NCBI RefSeq assembly: GCF_022448905.1
Contig: NZ_JAKVCW010000014.1
Coordinates: 28,354 to 92,353, forward strand
From: Shimia sp.
Lineage (GTDB): Bacteria > Pseudomonadota > Alphaproteobacteria > Rhodobacterales > Rhodobacteraceae
Length of the DNA: 64,000 bases
Reading direction: 5' to 3'
The notes under the pieces: generated by a model
The model's input: only the letters and a program-made list of their open reading frames with translations
What the model was told of the DNA's origin: nothing
Databases searched by the model: none
Made by a program: the position numbers and the translations under genes
In this document: positions 17,124 to 25,691 of the stretch, one piece after another
Layout of the letters: each line of letters starts with the position of its first letter
Position numbering within the stretch: the stretch's first letter is position 1

Positions 17124-17462
17124 TTAGGCGGTTTCGATCACACAGCCGAGCTCCTCGGTGAGCAGGTCTGTGGCGACAAGGATGTCCTCCATCTCTGCAT
17201 CACAGGGCTCTTGAGCCTGGCTGCGTTCCAGTAGGGCTTCGGCTTTTTCCGCCAGTTGGCCCAAGCGGTGCAGGCCGTAGGTGGCACAGATGCCGGCCAG
17301 TTTGTGCGCGGCCAGATGTAACCCTTCCAGTGCAGGGCGATCGGCGCCGAGCTCCAGAAGTGTTGCGGTATACTCTTCGATCTCCGCCTCACGTTGCGGC
17401 AAGCCGGACATGAAGTGGCGGCGGAGGCGGTCAAACTTGTCCTGATGATCGTCTGGAAACAT
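17124..17462 (-). CDS. Histidine phosphotransfer (Hpt) protein
   Basis: A 112-residue helical protein with the Hpt motif HLAAHKLAGICATYG; the phospho-accepting histidine is His53, followed by the usual K and G. The rest is predicted as a four-helix bundle. It lies 20 bases downstream of the histidine kinase stop, on the same strand, so it is almost certainly cotranscribed. Expected role: passing phosphate between the kinase here and a receiver, perhaps the adjacent one. Confidence 0.88.
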   Translation of the reverse strand: MFPDDHQDKFDRLRRHFMSGLPQREAEIEEYTATLLELGADRPALEGLHLAAHKLAGICATYGLHRLGQLAEKAEALLERSQAQEPCDAEMEDILVATDLLTEELGCVIETA

Positions 17463-17482
17463 GGGGGAGCTCCTTCTGGGGC

Positions 17483-18940
17483 TTACATTTGCGGCAGTTC
17501 GATGCTGATGTTGTCTTCGGTGTCACAGAGCGGGAACACCGCGAAGAAGCGGGTGCCTTCGCCCAAAGTGCTGTCAAAGTCGATGGAGGCACCGTGGTCC
17601 TCGATGATCTGGCGTGCGATAGAGAGGCCAAGGCCAGAACCGTCAAAATTGCGGCAGTCGGAGTTGTCGACCTGGGTGAATTTGCCAAAGATCTGGTTGC
17701 GCTCACCTTCGGGGATACCAACGCCGTAATCGCGAACTTCGAGCATGGCACAGCCATCCACGAGGCGGGCGCTGAGTTCGACGTAGCCGCCTTCATGGGA
17801 GAATTTCACCGCGTTGGACAGCAGGTTGTCGAGCACCTGCATCATGCGTTCGTGATCAGCGCGGATGGTCAAAGGGAAGGGCGGGGGCGCGGTACGCACC
17901 ACAATTTCATATTGATCCGCATAAGGCGTGATGGATTGAGCAGCGTCGTTGAGCAATTCGCCAAGATCCACTGGCGCAAAGTGGTAGACCATCTTGCGCG
18001 CTTCCATTTTCTGAATGTCGAGCAGGTCGTTTATCAGTTTGCTCAGGCGTTTGCTGTTTTTATGGGCAATGTCGAGCATCCGGTCTGCTTTTTCCGGATC
18101 CTTGGACAGGTTGGTTTCCCGCATCAGAGTGAGCGAGCCGGTGATGGAGGTCAGCGGGGTGCGCAGTTCATGGCTAACAACTGAGACAAACTGAGATTTG
18201 ATCTCATAGCTTTCGCGGGCCTTGTCACGCTCCGAGCGCAATTCGTCCATCTGGTCCAGAGTGCGCTGATACATGCGCAGGAAGATGGTGGAGCATTCCA
18301 ACACGAAATAGAGCACAAACAGCGAGGTGGCGAAGTGCAGCCAGAGCTTGGACGTGAAGTGCGCGCCTTGCGTGAGGATGTCGGAGGCCGGAATAAAGAT
18401 GAACAATGCGCCATAGATGATCAGGCGTAGGGCGAGAACTTGTTTAAGTTGATGATTGTTCACTGCCGCAAAGAGGCCGGCAGCAAATAGGAAAAACAGC
18501 GAGGTGAAATGCTCGCCTGGTCCTTCCAATCGGGCCAGTAATAGCGTGAAAGTTGCAATTGAAACGGCGGATATGGCGTTTGAGGCAAAGAGCAGCTTCA
18601 ATAGCTTGTGGCTGTGGCGCAACGAGTGGTCGGTGCGATGGATCACCTTGTGGCAAACAATGCTGTCAAAAATGTCGCCAATCTGAATCAGCAGGTAGCA
18701 CATCGCGGCCAGTGGCCAGGAAAAGTAGAAGCCGCAGAGAAAGCCTGCCCCGGCATAGATGCCCTGACGCTGCCAGAACAGCGCGACGCCGCCACTGGCA
18801 AAGTCGTGCATTTGTTTCTTGAGACGGCGGGAGTGCTCGACCGGCGGTTTGCGGCGAGGGAACATCCCCCGAAGACGACGGGCGATACGACGCAGTATCG
18901 GCGTGTCTAACCGGGAGCGGTTCGAGTGTTCAATGTGCAT
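17483..18940 (-). CDS. Membrane sensor histidine kinase
   Basis: A 485-residue kinase. A basic N-terminus (residues 1-50) leads to a membrane region with about six hydrophobic segments (about 60-220), a short coiled coil, the HisKA box VVSHELRTPLTS with His257, and a HATPase_c domain with the N box DNLLSNAVKFS, DYGVGIP and DGSGLGLSIA. No receiver is fused, so phosphate must go to a separate protein. The membrane part has no PAS or recognised sensor domain; its signal is unknown. Next in the transcript is an Hpt gene. A LuxI-type gene lies 1 kb upstream on the other strand. Confidence 0.92.
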   Translation of the reverse strand: MHIEHSNRSRLDTPILRRIARRLRGMFPRRKPPVEHSRRLKKQMHDFASGGVALFWQRQGIYAGAGFLCGFYFSWPLAAMCYLLIQIGDIFDSIVCHKVIHRTDHSLRHSHKLLKLLFASNAISAVSIATFTLLLARLEGPGEHFTSLFFLFAAGLFAAVNNHQLKQVLALRLIIYGALFIFIPASDILTQGAHFTSKLWLHFATSLFVLYFVLECSTIFLRMYQRTLDQMDELRSERDKARESYEIKSQFVSVVSHELRTPLTSITGSLTLMRETNLSKDPEKADRMLDIAHKNSKRLSKLINDLLDIQKMEARKMVYHFAPVDLGELLNDAAQSITPYADQYEIVVRTAPPPFPLTIRADHERMMQVLDNLLSNAVKFSHEGGYVELSARLVDGCAMLEVRDYGVGIPEGERNQIFGKFTQVDNSDCRNFDGSGLGLSIARQIIEDHGASIDFDSTLGEGTRFFAVFPLCDTEDNISIELPQM

Positions 18941-19059
18941 TCTGCGACATCCGGTAGTGATCGGTTGGTCGCCAAGTGGCAGCTTGGCGCGGTTGCCATC
19001 AAAAAAGCAGCAGAATGTGGCTCAAAGATGGTCCGCGTTCGGCCAGAAAAGGGATTTTC

Positions 19060-19440
19060 TTAGCTAGGACGGGCGTTTGTGTCAGGCTGAAACACGCGGC
19101 CATCATGCTCTAGCTTGCCAACCGCTTCGGTACGGACAAAGTCGAGCAGCTCGAACGTCGTGTCGATGTGGCCACGATTGTGCGGCACGTAGCCGGACTG
19201 ATCAAAGGTGCCGGTTGCCTCGATCACATCACCCGGCGCGACGGTGTCGCGAAAGCGTGCAATCAGGTCTTGGTCGGTTACTGTGAAGCAGACGCGTTTG
19301 GGGTAGCGAAAACCCGGTGCTTCGGCCTCTGTTGCAGCGGTGGCGGAAATGTCAACCAACAGCTTTGGTTCCGGATCGGACAAAAGCAAGGTATGGGCGA
19401 TTTCACCTTTAACGTGAAAGTTGAGGAAGTATGGCTGCAT
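19060..19440 (-). CDS. Hypothetical protein, possibly OB-fold
   Basis: A 126-residue protein beginning MQPYFLNFHVKGEIAHTLL. The alternation of beta-like segments and the stretch GDVIEATGTFDQSGYVPHN followed by ELLDFV recall small OB-fold proteins, but I do not recognise a family. I chose ATG 19440, preceded by GGGAAAGAG; the frame is open 60 codons further upstream into AT-rich DNA, where the reading looks unlike protein. It lies between the kinase and the LuxI-type gene and may be read with the kinase. Function unknown. Confidence 0.6.
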   Translation of the reverse strand: MQPYFLNFHVKGEIAHTLLLSDPEPKLLVDISATAATEAEAPGFRYPKRVCFTVTDQDLIARFRDTVAPGDVIEATGTFDQSGYVPHNRGHIDTTFELLDFVRTEAVGKLEHDGRVFQPDTNARPS

Positions 19441-19993
19441 CTCTTTCCCTGTGATCCTCTTAACGTGGCGCGTGACTGTTCTCTGCAGCTTTGGCGGCAC
19501 AAGGTGGCATTTTGGTGTTTGAGGCTGGGAATTTTCACGAAGCCATTCGTTAACGACTCCCGCCGTTAATAAAGGTTTCGCCTTAATTGGTTGATAGAGA
19601 GTAAATTTTTTGCATAACATTCATATAAAAATATGAAAACTGTGTTCTAGGAGCAGAAACAATCGACAAAATTTTAAAGTTGAACATTTTGTGTAGTGTT
19701 TGGCTAAAAATTGTGTCTCAATCGATTTGAAGGTGAATTTGGACCCAAGAGCTGTTGCGCGGCTAGGTTGTGTCGGGGAGAGGCGCTGGGGGTCCGAGTA
19801 AGGGTTTTCCGGTTGATGTGTGAACGGTTTGTGGGAGCCTGCTGAAGGGGCAGGTGGCCGTGATCTCCTGTGTGTTTTGTGTGTGGTGACGAGTGTTTTG
19901 TTGTGTATCCGGCGCGCGCCAGAATGGCCGTGTCACTGTGTGAGTGAGTTCATTTGGTACCTGGGGCAATGAGTATCCGGAGAAATTGGGGAA
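19441..19993. promoter_or_regulatory. Long AT-rich non-coding region upstream of the LuxI-type gene
   Basis: About 550 bases without a convincing gene between divergent starts. The part 19600-19745 is clearly richer in A and T than the rest of the window. Further right, at 19837-19855, GCCTG-N9-CAGGT is an imperfect inverted repeat like a lux box (usually 5+10+5). The region probably holds the promoters of both neighbours; no strong -35/-10 pair can be named. Confidence 0.4.
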
Positions 19994-20581
19994 ATGCTGA
20001 CGACTACCCTGTCATTCGAGAACATGCACAAGCATGGCGAATTGATGGTCAATCTGCTGAGGGCGCGAAAGCAGTCCTTTATTGTGCAGAACAACTGGGA
20101 CCTGCCCGAGGTGGCAGGCATGGAGTACGACCAATACGACACGCCAGCGTCAAGCTGGATTGCGGTACATGAAGGCGACCGTGTGCTGGCCGGGGTTCGG
20201 CTGACGCCGACAACCGCACGCTGCGGCATGTATTCATATATGATTCGAGATGCCCAGAAAGGCATGCTGGAGTCCATTCCAACCAACCTGCTTTATGACG
20301 AGGCGCCGATCGATCCGTACATTCTGGATGCAAGCCGTGTGTTTGTGGCCCGCGATGTGCCCGCGGAGGATCGCACCGAAGTGCAGACGCAGTTGATGGA
20401 AAAGCTGATCGAGACGGCAAGAGAGATGGGGGCCAAACAAGTGCTTGGTCTGGTGCCCGCGATTTGGCCGCGCTGGATACGCCGTTTGGGTTTGATTGCA
20501 GAGCCTGCTGGGCCGGTGATGTTGGTGGACGGTGCGCCGGTTCAGGTGGCCCGTATGAACCTATCCCATACGCACCACTGA
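19994..20581 (+). CDS. luxI: LuxI-type acyl-homoserine-lactone synthase
   Basis: A 195-residue protein that would make an acyl-homoserine lactone from S-adenosylmethionine and an acyl-ACP or acyl-CoA. The invariant LuxI residues fall at their normal positions: Arg25, Phe29, Trp35, Asp46, Asp49, and Arg69. The conserved Glu of the WE-x-SR block is replaced by Asp112 (LDASRVFV). No luxR gene lies in the window, so the synthase is not paired with a receptor here. It is convergent with a response regulator gene (15 bases apart). GGAGAAATTGGGG precedes the ATG. The acyl chain cannot be predicted. Confidence 0.82.
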   Translation: MLTTTLSFENMHKHGELMVNLLRARKQSFIVQNNWDLPEVAGMEYDQYDTPASSWIAVHEGDRVLAGVRLTPTTARCGMYSYMIRDAQKGMLESIPTNLLYDEAPIDPYILDASRVFVARDVPAEDRTEVQTQLMEKLIETAREMGAKQVLGLVPAIWPRWIRRLGLIAEPAGPVMLVDGAPVQVARMNLSHTHH

Positions 20582-20596
20582 CAAACCTGGTCGCGG

Positions 20597-21670
20597 TTAG
20601 CCAAACGCCGTCGCGATTTTTGGAGACTGGCCGTCATCATTTAAGGCGTCGTGCAGCAAGGATTCGTAAGCGCGGCGCTCCATTTCCGTTTGAAAGCCAC
20701 TTGCCGGATGCAGGCGCACGGTTTTGCGCAGGTCCGCTGCAGGCGTGCCCGGAAGGCGTTCCCTTACGCTTTCTGCGGCCTTTTGCAGTGCGTCCAACGC
20801 GCCGCCGCGGGTCAGGGTGCGCAGTTTGATGGCCTCGCCAAAACACACATCGTTTTGTAGCCCGTCGATTTGCGTCGATGGCACGTATTCCAGGCGGCTG
20901 TTGAGTTCTGCTTCCAGACGCGCGCTGGAGTATCTGGCGCTGCGGGGCAGGGTGCCGACGAACACACCGTCCCCCTTGTAGGTCACTTGGGCGTCATTGT
21001 TGGCCAGGACAGACAACAGCTCGCTGCCGATGTCTGTCAGGAGTTGGCGAAACGCCATTGCGGACAAGGAGGTATAGGCGCTTTCCACGGTGTTGATTTT
21101 CACAGCAAAAGCCTGTGTGCGCATGCGTTGGCGGCGCGGCATGTCCAGCACGTGTCGCTCAAACGCCATGCAGCCGACAAGCTGCGTCACGCCGGTGATT
21201 TCAATCGGTTCACTCAGGCTGTGGGCGGTGTTGAATATCAAGTCTTTCTTCAGGGCGGCCATCTCCGAGACACTGGCCGTGAGTTCCTGCTGCTCAGAAA
21301 CTTGGCGCTCGGCGATGGTGATCCGTGTGAAGAGTTCCAGGAAGTCGAACGGTTTCGTGACGTAGTCCGTGGCGCCCGCTTCAAAAGCGGCATCGATGTA
21401 TTTCTTTTGCGACATTGCCGTCAGCATCAGAATAGGTGTGCGCGTGTAGGCTTTGATTTTGCGGATCTTTTTGGCCAGCGTGATGCCGTCCATGATTGGC
21501 ATTTGAACGTCCAGCAGAAAGCAGTCAAACGGCACTTTGGCTTTCGCAATGGCACGAATGGCCTCTGGTCCGGAGGTCACGGTGACAATGCTATGATTGG
21601 TTTTGGCAGCGACAGCCTCTGACAGCAGTTCGCAGATGTGTTCGTCGTCATCAACGGCCAAAATTTTCAT
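20597..21670 (-). CDS. Response regulator with degenerate GGDEF-like output domain
   Basis: A 357-residue protein. Residues 1-120 are an intact receiver (acidic DDD at 7-9, Asp54 in FLLDVQMP, Lys106 in VTKPFD). A short coiled coil follows (SEQQELTASVSEMAALKKD). The C-terminal half shows a pattern like a nucleotide cyclase fold: FAVKINTVESAY, FRQLLTDIGSELLSVL, then YKGDGVFVG, where an active enzyme would have the GG(D/E)EF loop. That loop has lost its glutamate and one glycine, so catalysis is unlikely. I chose ATG 21670, where the receiver starts. It may receive phosphate from the neighbouring relay. Confidence 0.78.
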   Translation of the reverse strand: MKILAVDDDEHICELLSEAVAAKTNHSIVTVTSGPEAIRAIAKAKVPFDCFLLDVQMPIMDGITLAKKIRKIKAYTRTPILMLTAMSQKKYIDAAFEAGATDYVTKPFDFLELFTRITIAERQVSEQQELTASVSEMAALKKDLIFNTAHSLSEPIEITGVTQLVGCMAFERHVLDMPRRQRMRTQAFAVKINTVESAYTSLSAMAFRQLLTDIGSELLSVLANNDAQVTYKGDGVFVGTLPRSARYSSARLEAELNSRLEYVPSTQIDGLQNDVCFGEAIKLRTLTRGGALDALQKAAESVRERLPGTPAADLRKTVRLHPASGFQTEMERRAYESLLHDALNDDGQSPKIATAFG

Positions 21671-21954
21671 AGTCCCAGCCCTTTCTGGCGCTGTGCCTGT
21701 GCTTTGTACCTTCCTAACTGTATCACTCACTACCGCCGACGTTCTCATCGGTTCTGTGGGAGTGAGTATGTTGGGGGAATGCGGTCAGAAAGGGGCGGGA
21801 ATGGCGCCCTAGGGGGAAAAATTAAGAATTTGTTAACCCAGTTTTTTATGGGGGAAATGGATCAGGGTATTGGAAATGCGGCAGGATTTCGGCGCAGGTG
21901 CGTCGTAGTCAACTTAGGGGGGAGGAGTTTTTTTGTGCCTCGCGCAGGCTTCGG

Positions 21955-22818
21955 CTAAACAAACTTCCGGAAGATTTTTGTCTGGTCAAACATATCTTCC
22001 AGCGCGTGCATCCGGGTTTCCGTCTGATCCCAGCGGGCTTCTTGTACGGCGGCGATCAAGGTTTCTGACAGCAGCATCATCGACACGGTTGAGTCCCAGG
22101 CTGACGGGGCTTCGATGCGACATTTCAGGGACACATCGGCGTATTGGCTGATCGGGCTTTGCCATTGATCGGTGATCAGGGCGATTTTTGCGCCGCGCTC
22201 TTTGGCGATTTCGGCCAACCGCAAGGTGGAGTTCTCGTAGCGTCGGATGTCGTAGATCAGCACCACGTCGCCTTCGGCTATGTCGAGTAAGTCATGTGGC
22301 CAAGCGTTGGAGGTGGAGCGAATATGGCGTACGCGGGCGCGGATGACCTGCATGTGCAGATGCAGATACTCGCTCAACGCATGGGTGATGCGGCCGCCAG
22401 TGATATAGAGCGCCCGCTTTTCGTCCGCGAGCAGCGCGGTGAGCGCGTCAAATTGCGCAGGGTCAATGTTGGCCAGTGTCTGGCGAATGTTGCTCATGAC
22501 CGCATCGGTAAAGCGGTTGAGGATATGCGCTTCCGGGGCGCTTTGGGCCCAGCTTTCATGTTTCGCGATGGGATTAGAGAAGCGGGCTTCCACTTCCTGG
22601 CGCAGCGCGTCCTGAAACTCTGGGAAGCCGGAGTAGCCGAGCTTTTGCACCATACGGGCCACAGTGGGCGTGGAGACCGACGCCTTCTCTGCGAGGCGCG
22701 TGATCGAGCCCATGCCCGACATCGGGTAGTTCTCCAAGATCACACCGGCGAGCTGGCGCTCGGCGCGGGTCAAACTGTCATAAATCTTGTTTATCGTTTC
22801 CTGAGCGGTGTCGGCCAC
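21955..22818 (-). CDS. MurR/RpiR family transcriptional regulator
   Basis: A 287-residue regulator. Residues 1-80 form the RpiR helix-turn-helix (LTRAERQLAGVILENYP...VSTPTVARMVQKLGYSGFPEFQ), and residues about 125-260 a SIS domain (LYITGGRITHALSEYLH, GDVVLIYDIRRYENSTLRLA), which usually binds a phosphosugar or similar small molecule. It is divergent from the N-formylglutamate amidohydrolase and TRAP genes and is very probably their regulator. Two palindrome-like sequences lie in the divergent region. Confidence 0.92.
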   Translation of the reverse strand: MADTAQETINKIYDSLTRAERQLAGVILENYPMSGMGSITRLAEKASVSTPTVARMVQKLGYSGFPEFQDALRQEVEARFSNPIAKHESWAQSAPEAHILNRFTDAVMSNIRQTLANIDPAQFDALTALLADEKRALYITGGRITHALSEYLHLHMQVIRARVRHIRSTSNAWPHDLLDIAEGDVVLIYDIRRYENSTLRLAEIAKERGAKIALITDQWQSPISQYADVSLKCRIEAPSAWDSTVSMMLLSETLIAAVQEARWDQTETRMHALEDMFDQTKIFRKFV

Positions 22819-22837
22819 GGGATGTCCACTTACTAAC

Positions 22838-22906
22838 TGCTACAAATGTAAGCATAGTTTCAAAGCATCGGTCTGAGAAGAAAAATTTTCAGAATAATTA
22901 TTGACA
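22838..22906. promoter_or_regulatory. Divergent control region with candidate RpiR operators
   Basis: Two near-palindromes: TGCTACAAATGTAAGCA (22838-22854, one base out of register) and GAAAAATTTTC (22880-22890). A -35-like TTGACA follows at 22901-22906 on the plus strand, but no good -10 can be named. Placed between rpiR and the catabolic genes, so likely operators. Confidence 0.4.
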
Positions 22907-22964
22907 GGATGGGTGACTCTGAAGAAGTTTGTTCACAAATGCGAATTGGCACGACAGGACCAAC

Positions 22965-23720
22965 ATGACTCTAGACGATTCAGAGGCAGTGATGATCGAG
23001 GGCGCGGTGGCGCCCTGCGATATTCTGTTTGTGTGCGAACATGCCTCCTGCCATTTCCCCGACGCTTTTGGGGACCTTGGCCTTGATGAGGCGGTGCGCC
23101 GCAGCCATGTGGCCTGGGATCCCGGTGCGCTGACGCTGACCCGCGAGTTGGCCAAGCGGTTTTACTGTACGCTGGTTGCGGGGGGCGTGTCGCGGTTGCT
23201 GTATGACTGCAATCGCCCGCCCGAAGCCAAGGATGCGGTGCCAACCAAAAGCGAGATTTTTGAGATTCCCGGCAATTCGGATCTGTCCGATGCAGAGCGT
23301 CGGGCGCGGGTGACCCAGATCTACCAACCCTTCAAAGAGGCGGTGGAGCAGGTGATCGAGGTGGTGCATCCGAAAGCAATCGTCACGGTCCATAGCTTCA
23401 CGCCGGTGTATCACGGCAAGCAGCGTGCGGTGGAGATTGGCATACTGCACGATCGAGACACGCGGTTGGCCGACAGCATGATGAACTCCATGGCGGACGG
23501 CCCGTTTGTCACGCTGCGCAATGACCCCTATGGGCCAGAGCATGGCGTCACACATTCGCTCAAGGCCTACGCGCTGCCCAACAAGCTGCCCAATGTGATG
23601 CTTGAGGTGCGCAATGACCTGTTGGCTGAGGACGCCAAGGCGGCGGAGATCACAGACGCGCTGGAGGCCGCCATTGCCCAAGGCATGGCAGAGTTGCGCG
23701 ATGCGGGGGAGATCACCTGA
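22965..23720 (+). CDS. N-formylglutamate amidohydrolase family protein
   Basis: A 251-residue protein. The family motifs are there: FVCEHASCHFP near the N-terminus, DPGALTLTRELA, SRLLYDCNRPP, TVHSFTPVYHG and LEVRNDLL. Histidines and acidic residues of these motifs form a zinc site in related enzymes. The classic reaction is hydrolysis of N-formyl-L-glutamate in histidine breakdown, but no hut gene is nearby; in this locus it may act on another acylated or gamma-glutamylated compound (inference). ATG 22965 is chosen over an upstream in-frame ATG at 22929. Its stop overlaps the dctQ-like start (TGATG). Confidence 0.85.
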   Translation: MTLDDSEAVMIEGAVAPCDILFVCEHASCHFPDAFGDLGLDEAVRRSHVAWDPGALTLTRELAKRFYCTLVAGGVSRLLYDCNRPPEAKDAVPTKSEIFEIPGNSDLSDAERRARVTQIYQPFKEAVEQVIEVVHPKAIVTVHSFTPVYHGKQRAVEIGILHDRDTRLADSMMNSMADGPFVTLRNDPYGPEHGVTHSLKAYALPNKLPNVMLEVRNDLLAEDAKAAEITDALEAAIAQGMAELRDAGEIT

Positions 23721-24316
23721 TGCCCAAGCTTATTCGCTATTACATCCACGGCGTGGACTGGTTTAACCGCAAGGTTGGCCGGTTTGTCATGTATGGCATC
23801 TTTGTCATGATGGCGATCCTTCTGTGGTCGTCGTTCTCCAAGACCTTCATGACACCGTCGATGTGGACGCTGGAAATGGCGCAATTTGCGATGGTGGCCT
23901 ACTACATCCTTGGCGGGCCTTACGCGGTGCAAATGGGCTCCAACGTGCGGATGGACCTGTTCTATGGCGAATGGACGTTTCGCCAGCGAGCCATCGTCGA
24001 CGCGATGACCGTGTTCTTCCTAGGGTTCTATCTGGTGATCCTGATCCACGGGGCGGTTGGCTCCAGCGCCTATTCACTGGGGCACTTTGGGGTTGAGCCA
24101 TACACCTTCTACAAGGACCTGGTTGTGGCCTACATCACCGGTGGCAAAGAGGCTGCCAGTGAAATCATCGGATACATCGAGCGCAGCCCGACGGCCTGGC
24201 GCCCGGTTCTCTGGCCAATCAAGCTGATCATGCTTTTTGGCTTTATTCTTATGCTCTTGCAGGCGATTTCTGAGCTCATGAAAGACATCGCGCGCATTCG
24301 TGGGGTGGACTACTAA
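23720..24316 (+). CDS. TRAP transporter small permease (DctQ type)
   Basis: A 198-residue four-helix membrane protein of the tripartite ATP-independent periplasmic system (for example VMYGIFVMMAILLWSSF, FAMVAYYILGG, DAMTVFFLGFYLVIL, LWPIKLIMLFGFILML). It has a longer than usual loop between helices 3 and 4. The start overlaps the previous stop by one base and its stop overlaps the DctM start (TAATG), so the genes are coupled. The substrate is not known. Confidence 0.92.
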   Translation: MPKLIRYYIHGVDWFNRKVGRFVMYGIFVMMAILLWSSFSKTFMTPSMWTLEMAQFAMVAYYILGGPYAVQMGSNVRMDLFYGEWTFRQRAIVDAMTVFFLGFYLVILIHGAVGSSAYSLGHFGVEPYTFYKDLVVAYITGGKEAASEIIGYIERSPTAWRPVLWPIKLIMLFGFILMLLQAISELMKDIARIRGVDY

Positions 24317-25638
24317 TGTCTTACGAAATGATCGCCATTCTGATGTTCTCGACTATGATGCTGATGCTCATGACCGGGCAACGTGTCTTTGGCGCAATTG
24401 GCTTTGTTGGCGTGCTGGCAGCGGTGTTGCTGTGGGGCACTGGTGGTTCTGACATCGGCTTCTCCGCCGCGATGAAACTGATGAAATGGTATCCGCTGCT
24501 GACGCTGCCGATGTTCATTTTCATGGGCTACGTGCTCAGCGAGTCAAAGATTGCCGACGACCTCTACAAGATGTTCCATGTCTGGATGGGACCAGTGAGA
24601 GGCGGGCTCGCTATTGGTACTATTCTGTTGATGGTTCTAGTTTCCGCAATGAACGGTCTGAGTGTGGCAGGTATGGCGATTGGTGCCACCATTGCGCTGC
24701 CGGAACTGCTGAAGCGGGGCTATGACAAACGCATGGTCACTGGGGTTATTCAGGCTGGATCAAGCTTGGGTATTTTGGTGCCGCCCTCTGTGGTGCTGGT
24801 GCTCTATGCGATGATCGCGCGCCAGCCGGTTGGGCAGCTGTGGCTTGCAGGGGTGTTTCCGGGCCTGATGATGGCCGCGATGTTCATTCTCTATGTGGTG
24901 ATCCGCTGCCGCATTCAGCCGGAGCTTGGACCCGCGCTGCCGGAAGCCGAGCGTAACATCAGCCGCGCGGAAAAGATGAAACTCCTGCGCGCCGGCCTGC
25001 TGCCAATTGTGATCTTCGCCACCATGATGATCCCCTTTGTGAACGGCTGGACCTCATTGGTGGAAAGCTCGGCAATTGGCGCGATCACTGCCTTTGTCGC
25101 GGCAGTCTTGAAGGGCCGCATGACCCGCGAGGTGTTTGAGAACTCCGTGCGCAGCACGCTGGGTATTTCCTGCATGTTCATGTGGATCATTCTGGCAGCG
25201 CTCGGGTTTGGCGCGGTGTTTGACGGGTTGGGTGCGGTGAAAGCCATCGACAACCTGTTCACCGAGCAGCTGGGGCTGGAGCCATGGATGATCCTGATCC
25301 TGATGCAGTTGAGCTTCATCATCATGGGCACCTTTCTGGATGACACCGCGATGCTGGTGATTGTGGCGCCGCTCTATGTGCCGCTGGTGAAGGTGCTGGG
25401 CTTTGATCTGATCTGGTATGGCGTGCTGTACACCATCACCACGCAGATCGCCTATATGACGCCGCCTTTCGGCTACAACCTGTTTCTCATGCGGGCCATG
25501 GCGCCCAAAGAAGTCACCCTACGCGACATTTATCGCAGCATCGTGCCCTTTGTGGCGGTGATGGTCCTGGCCTTGGCCTTGGTCATGATCTTCCCACAGA
25601 TCGCGCTGTGGCTGCCGAACTATGTTTACGGAAAATAA
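24316..25638 (+). CDS. TRAP transporter large permease (DctM type)
   Basis: A 440-residue, about 12-helix membrane protein using an ion gradient to import the ligand handed over by the binding protein. DctM family wording: TLPMFIFMGYVLSES, MGPVRGGLAIGTIL, GASLGILVPPS-type motif as QAGSSLGILVPPSVVLVLY, and TPPFGYNLFLMR near the C-terminus. Same cluster type as TRAP transporters of organic acids, but the PPS/TPPFG motifs do not tell the substrate. Confidence 0.94.
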   Translation: MSYEMIAILMFSTMMLMLMTGQRVFGAIGFVGVLAAVLLWGTGGSDIGFSAAMKLMKWYPLLTLPMFIFMGYVLSESKIADDLYKMFHVWMGPVRGGLAIGTILLMVLVSAMNGLSVAGMAIGATIALPELLKRGYDKRMVTGVIQAGSSLGILVPPSVVLVLYAMIARQPVGQLWLAGVFPGLMMAAMFILYVVIRCRIQPELGPALPEAERNISRAEKMKLLRAGLLPIVIFATMMIPFVNGWTSLVESSAIGAITAFVAAVLKGRMTREVFENSVRSTLGISCMFMWIILAALGFGAVFDGLGAVKAIDNLFTEQLGLEPWMILILMQLSFIIMGTFLDDTAMLVIVAPLYVPLVKVLGFDLIWYGVLYTITTQIAYMTPPFGYNLFLMRAMAPKEVTLRDIYRSIVPFVAVMVLALALVMIFPQIALWLPNYVYGK

Positions 25639-25691
25639 CAACAGAAAAGAGCGCCGCAAACGGGGCCGAAACGCAACAAGGAGAGTAAGAG

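Noticed and set aside
19441-19620. In-frame 60-codon extension of the hypothetical gene into the AT-rich region
   Set aside because: Composition shifts abruptly and a good ribosome site lies before ATG 19440.
19763-19969. 68-codon minus-strand frame in the non-coding region before luxI
   Set aside because: Repetitive Thr/His/Pro text without ribosome site or likeness to any family.
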